Shown: positions 57,370 through 64,000 of the stretch, one piece after another
How positions within the stretch are numbered: position 1 is the first letter of the stretch
Layout of the letters: each line of letters begins with the position of its first letter
Assembly: GCA_949987705.1 (NCBI GenBank)
Contig: OX465283.1
Coordinates: 134,194,101 to 134,258,100 of the forward strand
Direction: 5' to 3'
DNA: 64,000 nucleotides
Source: Thereva unica
Lineage: Eukaryota > Arthropoda > Insecta > Diptera > Therevidae
Notes under the pieces: model-generated
What the model saw: only the letters and a program-made list of their open reading frames with translations
Told to the model about the DNA's origin: nothing
Database searches by the model: none
Made by a program: the position numbers and the translations under genes

Positions 57370-58200
57370 TTATAAGTTCGTCGAACTTCTTTGGTGAAGG
57401 CTTTTTAGCCGGCTTTTCAGACCGTATGACTGAAGCTGTAATACTTGATCTAATTAGCCAACATCGGCAAAAGCAGTCTCTTTACGACAGAATAGGGGTG
57501 GGGCTGCATTATATACTCGGGACGGTGAACCACCAAAACGAGGAAGAAGTATACAGCAGACTAAGTGAACGGACGGTGAACGGACACACTCCTAGAAGTA
57601 GAGAAGCAGCAAATTAGTGTGGTAAATACAACTCTGAGGGAACGAATTGTCCACCCTACTGGACAGACAGCAGCAAATTGCGTATCAGATCAACGAAATG
57701 CAAACCCTATCGGAACAAATGAAGAAACTGTGACGAGGTAGAACAGTAAACATCCTACTACTGATCATCGAAATATAATCAAGACAAGAGATGTTAATGT
57801 ATGTAATAGTGGCGGCAAAAAACAATCAAGTGCACCCACTACTCGTCTCGCCCCGCTCATTAACCGATATCCTCAAGTGAACTACAAATTCATGTGGAAG
57901 GTGCTTCCGATAATATCCAAGACAGATTCACATCTGTTGCAGAACAAATTGGTAATCACAATCAGTTTGTCTATCTTCAATTTGCCCAATCTACGTTGCT
58001 ACAAAATATGGTGCTACCCAGATCATACCAGAAAAGGACTCATATTACCGGCGCCGATTCTTCGTTCCCGTGCAGGAAAAATGTGCATGGGTGTAATAAA
58101 ACCGGTGCAATATGAGTTTTGGAAGATTTTTGTAAGTTTAATTTTAAAAGTCCAACTAACTTTTTTTCAGCCTGGAAAATGATTGAATTGCAAATTTATT
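57370..58200 (+). pseudogene. Possible envelope-like (F-type) remnant of an LTR retroelement
   Basis: Plus-strand pieces in three frames resemble parts of insect baculovirus-F-like envelope proteins carried by some LTR retroelements. There is a GLHYILGTVN stretch (near 57500), a Gln-rich helical stretch (near 57660-57730) and a later block with KLVITISL and a spaced Tyr-Lys (57940-58020). The order agrees with that family, but each match is weak, stops and shifts separate them, and no LTR or pol is nearby. The reading is damaged and could not make a protein. Confidence 0.35.
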
Positions 58201-58750
58201 TTTTAGCGAAAGGGTCAATTTTGTATTTTTTTATGCAATATTGATTTTCGACCTTTTCGCAAGGGTATTGTGGCCTAGAGATGATCCAGACGATCTAACA
58301 CTTTTCTTATTAAGAAGAACGGTATCCCTCTCTTACTCGGGGGCCACACAAATCCTGGCAGCATCTTCACGGGACTAGCCAGCTTCCAGACGTAGCCTTG
58401 AGCGGCTTTTGGCTGCGCCACCCCTTTTTATTGAAGTAGTTGATTCTGGGGTCGCCTTTCCGATTGAGCAGATCGATTCCGCAGGTGAGCCTCTAAGCGA
58501 ATCTTCTTCTCAAATTTCAAATTTATCTAGAAGTTTATTAAGAAAAGGGTATAACTAAATATAAGTACCAACTTCCCAGAGGACAAAGGGGTACCTTATA
58601 CCTATCCGAAGGACGCCCCTGATTGTTACTTTTCCAAGAAACAAAACGGTGCAATCCAGTTCTTTTTGGATAAGCTCTTGTTTTGTTGGGCATGTTAATC
58701 ATTGATCATCAACTGCCATAAGAAAAGGAAGCATGCAAAACCCCCAGAAC
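58201..58750. other. Unassigned sequence
   Basis: Nothing recognised. Confidence 0.3.
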
Positions 58751-59710
58751 ATAGGCGTACGCAGGGGGTTCAAACACCCCCCAAAATAATGGCTTATAAA
58801 TTATTGAAGTTACTGAAGTCATTCGAAGCTCTTGCGATGAGCGAAATATCCCCACTGAGCACATTAATTAAATAATTATGTAGTCACAGAAGGAGTTTAT
58901 TTCGACTATTAACACGACAGGGAAAGATTTGACTAATGTTATTGTAAAAGTCCAACAGATTGGCGCAAAGACCGTAACGGCGGCCGCTTGCGAGAGAGTT
59001 TCCCATACATTTAATTAAATTTATGGAAAATTCTTTCGCAAGCGGCCGCCGTCACGGCCTCCGCGCCAATCTTTTTGGGCCTTAAGTGGTTCAAAGACGA
59101 ATACAAAATAGACTGCCGCTATATAGTTTACCATGCGTACGAGCAGCAATAAGCGGATTGTTTCAATTTGCTAAGGTATAAAGAACTTTGACAACAGTGC
59201 TATGAGTGGACCTCTGTGCCGCGGGCATACACCCGGGAATCCATTGTTCCCTAAAAGTCTTGGCTAACCTTCCTGCCTCAACGGAAACTCCGAAGAGGAT
59301 TTGTTCTTGCTTAAGAAGATTGAAATTCTATTTGCGGAATGCACATTTCTCAGGACAGGATGAATACTTTGTACTTAATGCCCACTACGCAATTTACTTA
59401 GGAGCCCATTAGACGATAGGTTTTGCCCAAAAAATCTTCCGTCTAAACTCTCAAGTAATGACTGATGTAATTATTTGAATATTTTGATTTACCTCAATCA
59501 CGACTGATGAAATTTATTGCCGTTTGCATGAACGTGCCTGGACCAGAAGAAAGTGGTTGCTGAATTCGCCAAGAAAATAGAAAAAATCTTGTGTAATCAG
59601 TTTTTTAGTTTGAAACACATTTCTTATAATCAAATTCATTTTTGCTATCTCTTCAATTTTTCTTAAAATTCTGGACAGACATCCCTCGAAAAAATCCTAG
59701 GTACGCCTAT
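58751..59710. mobile_element. Candidate DNA element with ATAGGCGTAC ends, 960 bp
   Basis: ATAGGCGTAC at 58751 is repeated inverted at 59701-59710. The match is only ~10 bp, and no direct repeat is clear at the flanks. It encloses the 136-bp palindrome. Confidence 0.4.
58947..59082. mobile_element. TA-flanked palindromic element, 136 bp
   Basis: The arms are centred exactly at 59014/59015 and pair almost throughout: AGATTGGCGC, ACGGCGGCCGCTTGCGA, CCATA and TTTAATTAAA. TA lies outside each end (58945-58946, 59083-59084). The arms are GC-rich in AT-rich surroundings. Best read as a foldback MITE. Confidence 0.8.
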
Positions 59711-60059
59711 TCCCTAACAGCCTATATTTAGCGACCATCAGCGACCTAGCGACCTAGTCGATAGATTTAGATTGGAGTTGCGGTTTACACAATCGGTCCA
59801 GTTCTACACGGCCACTACATACTTTCCCAGCTGTAGTATGCGTAGAATACACCAAGGTTATTCCTCTTCAGATAATGTACAACGACTGTTCGCCGTTTTT
59901 GGTCTTTTTATAATACCTCGTTAATCCATTCTTACTCAGAGTACTTTTTTATTCCCAACCCTTCCCAAAGAAAGAATAAAACTCCTGCAAAATTTTTCAG
60001 TTTCGTTCCAATCCAGCGTCTCCAGGTCTTCCTACACGATTATTCCTTCAACTTCCTTC
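59711..60059. other. Unassigned sequence before the Jockey-like remnant
   Basis: May be the untranslated or linker part of the next element; nothing distinct. Confidence 0.3.
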
Positions 60060-61738
60060 TTCAGAACGCGCGAGCTGTATAAATGTCTCAAAGAACTCGA
60101 CGTCAATAAATCCACTGGCCCAGACAATATTCCCCCTATGGTACTTAACAAATGTGCCTCACCTTTGGCTAAACCTCTGCGCAAACTTTTCGCCGTCATA
60201 CTTCTCCGGAGTTTATCAGAACTCTTGGAAACTAGCTCATGTTCAGCCCATTCCCAAAAAAGGTGAAGCCAGCGCAGCGATCCTTTAAACTACCGCCCAA
60301 TAGCAAATACTTCTGTTCTCTCCAAAATCATGGAGATAATAATCAATTGAAGGTTGATGAAATATCTGGAATCCAACCAAATTTTACACGACAGGCAGTA
60401 CGGCTTTAGACCGAAAAGATCTACTGGCGACCTTCTTGTGTGTCTGACTGAGGCTCTCAACCAAAACATCCATCGCTTCGGTGAATCTGGTTTGGTTGTT
60501 CTAGATATATTCAAGGCTTTCGACAGAGTATGGCATCCCGCTCTGCTGCTTAAACTCCAAGCTATTGGTATCGACTAAGTTCTAAGGAACTGGATTGAGA
60601 GCTTTCTTTCCAGCTGTTCAATCATGGTAGTGTTGGATGGCGTCGAATCCAACCCTCATTCCATTTCGGCCGGCGTTCCCCAAGGCTCGATTCTCTCGCC
60701 TGCCCTCTTTCTTATATTCATTAATGACCTGCTCTCAATCCCCTCCAACCCACTTCACAGTTTCGCCGATGACGGTACTCTGCGTTACTCCCACACCTTC
60801 GATAATATAGGACAAGCACGTGCCAGACCTTGTCTCGTAGACCGTGAACTCATGTCCAATTCTATTAACGGGGACATGGAACTTATTCTTGCTTGGGGCC
60901 GCAAGAATCGTGTCGAATTCAACGCAACCAAAACTAAGTACTGTCTCATCTCTACAAAAACCTGCACCACCCGACCCTCTATCTCAGTGGACAAAAATAA
61001 TGTAATGGCTGACCCATCTCTTAACATCCTAGGCGTAACCTTATCTTCAGATCTGCGATGGAATAATCACATATTCCAAATCGCCAAACAAGCGTCCCAA
61101 TGTCTGGGTTTTTTCAAGAAATGCAAATTCCTTCTTCAGCCAACTGCTCTGGCTACAATCTACAAGTCCTTCATTCGGCCCCGCCTTGAATACAGCTCGT
61201 ATATCTGGGAGGGCGCCCCAAAAACCACCGTCGCTTGGCTGGACAAGGTCCATAATCGCGCCATCAAACTCATTGGCGATAGCACCCTGTGCTCCTCTAT
61301 CGACCCTTTAAGCCATCGCAGGAATGTAGCAGCCCTTAGCAAATTTTACCGATATTACCATAGCGACTGTTCCACTGAAATCAGAAACCTCCTGCCTACA
61401 CCGCGAATTTTTTCCCGCAACGCAAGACTAGCCAACTCGGCTCGCCCTCCTCTTCGCGCACATTACGTTTTAGTAGTTCGTTTATAAATAGAACAACTCG
61501 ATTGTGGAACTCTCTTCCGCAGTCGGTGTTTCCAAACTCATATAATATTTTAGAGTTCAAACGCAAGTTTCATCGACATCTACTCACGCACCCTCCAGAC
61601 CCCTAACCTATCCTTTCTCCTCTATCCTTCAAATCAAGCTTACTACTAGACACTGACCCTGACTTGAACAACATGACAGGCATGTAGTACAAAGGCTGAT
61701 TCCTAAGCTTGTATTTACCACATAAAAAAACAAAAAAA
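60060..61738 (+). pseudogene. Jockey-clade retrotransposon, 5'-truncated
   Basis: The plus strand encodes the RT and C-terminal region. It starts with KELDVNKSTGPDNIPPMVL and LNYRPIAN. Next come YGFRPKRSTGDLLVCLTEAL, VVLDIFKAFDRVWHPALL (first catalytic Asp), SAGVPQGSILSPALFLIFIN and SFADDGTLRYS (Asp pair, about 60763-60790). The thumb LNILGVTLSSDLRWNNH and a C-terminal RLWNSLPQ...HPPDP close it with a stop at 61604-61606. Breaks: a stop near 60237-60270, TGA near 60350, TAA near 60578 and a stop near 61486. The A-rich tail ends at about 61738. The endonuclease is missing. Confidence 0.9.
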
Positions 61739-62604
61739 CTAAAGTTGTTTTCCTTTTATTCATCCATTAAAAAAATTTTTAAACCACAGATAAAGGAATA
61801 ATCACATGTGCTCCCATTGGTGCTACACTATTCAGCACGACTTTTGTGTATTGTGCTCCTTGAAAATATTCCACCATCTCGAAATCAGTCCTTGTTGAAT
61901 GGTTTAACCTTGCTACTAGAATTTTCTAGATAACATTGTATGGATATACATTTTAACGCAAATGCATGTTGTTGAAAGATGCAAAGACCCACCCCATCCA
62001 TGTCTCTCCTGGGACATGAAATTGTGTTGAATCCTGATAAAAATTATCTAGGTTCTTTCGATAAATATGTGAATTATACTCAAGAAGAGGATTTTCTTCC
62101 TACAGCAAGAATTATACACAACTTATTCTAGCGGAGATTAATAAAAGCTTACAAGTGCTGGTCTGTATTGACATGATACTTCACCATGGTGAAAATAGGA
62201 AAATCATGTCATTTCTCACCAAACCAAGGTTTTTAGACATTAGCGGAACTTACTTAGGGAGTTGTCAGTTAGTGACGGAGGAAACTTCACTTCCCTCTTT
62301 TCCTGCACGTAAAAGGCATTCCATGTATCGTACAATATATGTATGTGATGTTAACAAATTTTATTTCATTAAATTAAAACTCGTGAATTTAAATTAATTT
62401 AAAGAAAACAAACATTGCAAAGTTTCTTTCAATTTTTAGTAATTAAACTGGAATTATTAATTTGTTTTCTATGAAATTGGGCAAGAATTCGGCTTTTTAC
62501 GCTGATTTTGCTAATATTTATTCTTTAATAATTTCAGTGTGGTGTAAAGGCATATTTTAACAGCCTAGTATCTCGACAAGCTCGTTTTAGTGCTTTGAGG
62601 CAAA
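61739..62604. other. Unassigned AT-rich sequence
   Basis: Nothing recognised. Confidence 0.3.
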
Positions 62605-63822
62605 GGGGTCATCCATAAATTACGTGAGGTGATTTTTGCGATTTTTCGACCCCCCCCCCTTCCCCGCGGTGAGATATCGTGAGATTTCTCTCGACCTCCC
62701 CCCAGATCTCACGTGAGATTTTTCAAATTTTAAAAAATCTCTAGTATTTACATTAAAAATACGTAACCACAGCAAGGCTGGCCTTTCCTTTGAATATAGA
62801 ACTGCAGAAAAGACCCTCGCGTATAAAATCCGTGTACGTAACTGTATTTAAATCTAGTGAAAGGCGTGTAAAAAGCTCATCTGGGTGGTTGGGGGGAGTT
62901 GGGAGCAGGATTTTATTGAAAATAACTGATAATTCGGACTTCCTTTCCTCGTTGTTCCGCTTGTGGTAGACACACAACTACCAAGATGTGAACACTCACC
63001 CAACAAGCATTTCATTTCGCTAAAATTCGGCATGTGCCTCCTTGTAGTTCTAAATTCCAATGGCCTTTTCGCGGTTCAGCGTTACTTGGCTCGTGCTGTG
63101 CAGCTCAATTTACACACAGTTTGACGGCAGGCCGTGCCCTGAAAGTTTTCGCCTTAAGGCCTAGTATTACTATACACTGACCTGCCGCCAACTGTATGGC
63201 CTGAAGTTCAAGAATTCCTACAGTTCAAGAAAGTGATATAAATCGCATTTATCGTCAGTTCGGGCCTGAAGATCTGAACTTCTATTCACTCTCGAGCCGT
63301 GAATTGACGGCAAGAAATCAACCCGTATCCAATCTTAGAGGAGAGCAAGGCGCGAGCTAAACGTGAAAACCATCCACACTCGCGTTCGCGCGCGTTTGCG
63401 GTTGTTCACGGCATGTGACTGGAGCCGCCTTGAAGCTTTCATTGAGGCCATGAACATTTTTGAATTAATAACCTGCTATGCTAAGCAGTCATTTTCGTCT
63501 GTAAGGGATCATGATTTCATTTGCATATCATGGCCTATCAGGCGGATACCTGAAGTATTATCCCTCAGTTAGACTGAGTCAAGCTTAGTCGTGCCAGTTG
63601 ACGTGGTCTGACAGGCCACTGCCTACCGGCGGCCTGTAAGTGAATGGAGGTCTTTAGTGGAGAAACAGGTTTTACTTAATTTAACCCAGTTTCCTTGCCA
63701 CTGTTTCTTTAAAAATAATAATTACGTGATATTTGCCGAGACCCCCTCTCTCCCCACGTGAGATTTGTTGAGATTCGGCTCGCCCCCCCCCTAAACACAT
63801 CACGTAATTTATGGACGACCCC
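62605..63822. mobile_element. DNA element with GGGGTCATCCATAAATTACG ends, 1.2 kb
   Basis: The ends GGGGTCATCCATAAATTACG and, inverted, GGGGTCGTCCATAAATTACG differ at one base. CACGTGAGAT(T) words recur several times near both ends. This type of end is common in arthropod genomes. No transposase is encoded: the one mid-size frame at 63363 has no motif. The target duplication is unclear (AAA on both sides). Confidence 0.75.
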
Positions 63823-64000
63823 AAACTAATAACAGCCCTTTAAAACATCCTGATAAAACCATCCGAACCATCTTGAGACCTACCAAAAATTAAAAAATCA
63901 GTGCAGTTTGTATAAATCAAGTTTATATAAAAAAATATTTAATATTTTGTAAATAAGCAATAAAACTTAAATAATATTTTGAAATTAATTATACAATAAT
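63823..64000. other. Unassigned AT-rich sequence
   Basis: Nothing recognised. Confidence 0.3.

Overview
This window is eukaryotic and looks like arthropod, most likely insect, intergenic DNA. It is AT-rich. Nearly every protein-like stretch belongs to a transposable element: Jockey/CR1, RTE and R1 non-LTR retrotransposons, a Ty3/gypsy-type Gag, piggyBac, Tc1/mariner and hAT. I found no host gene that I would defend, and no bacterial operon, CRISPR array or phage. The order of insect cannot be fixed from sequence alone.

Layout. 1-2314: Gag end, long leader and tRNA-Lys-type primer site of an LTR retrotransposon on the minus strand, running off the left edge. 2345-3535: RTE-type remnants. 4033-4740: Tc1-like remnant with one terminal repeat. 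6826-8890: an R1-like reverse transcriptase split by a dispersed repeat and a CR1-like element. 11095-12444: second Tc1-like remnant and a tRNA-headed SINE. 13398-17530: a dense set of non-autonomous DNA elements and repeats. 20806-21900: SINE fused to an RTE fragment. 22646-25310: 5S-like sequence, a foldback element and a hAT element carrying a nested PIF/Harbinger-like insertion. 26387-32824: three small terminal-inverted-repeat elements and another 5S-like copy. 32923-33866: SINE next to an RTE fragment. 37602-42018: several layers of nested elements ending in a piggyBac element. 45110-49930: the best-preserved element, a Jockey/CR1-superfamily retrotransposon with ORF1 and an almost complete ORF2, interrupted by a near-perfect 271-bp palindrome. 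52056-63822: hAT pieces, two more non-LTR remnants, a possible envelope-like fragment, a TA-flanked 136-bp palindrome and a 1.2-kb element with conserved ends.

The genes do not form a pathway; the window is a record of successive insertions. Insertion order can be read in several places from target-site duplications, and in one case from an uninterrupted copy of the same host repeat elsewhere in the window. The most notable structures are the 39.6-42.0 kb nest, the element with repeated CTAGGGACTGACG motifs, the array-bearing TA element at 15.4-16.7 kb, the dispersed 5S-like sequences, and the single in-frame stop between ORF1 and ORF2 of the Jockey-like element. I see no convincing new host system.
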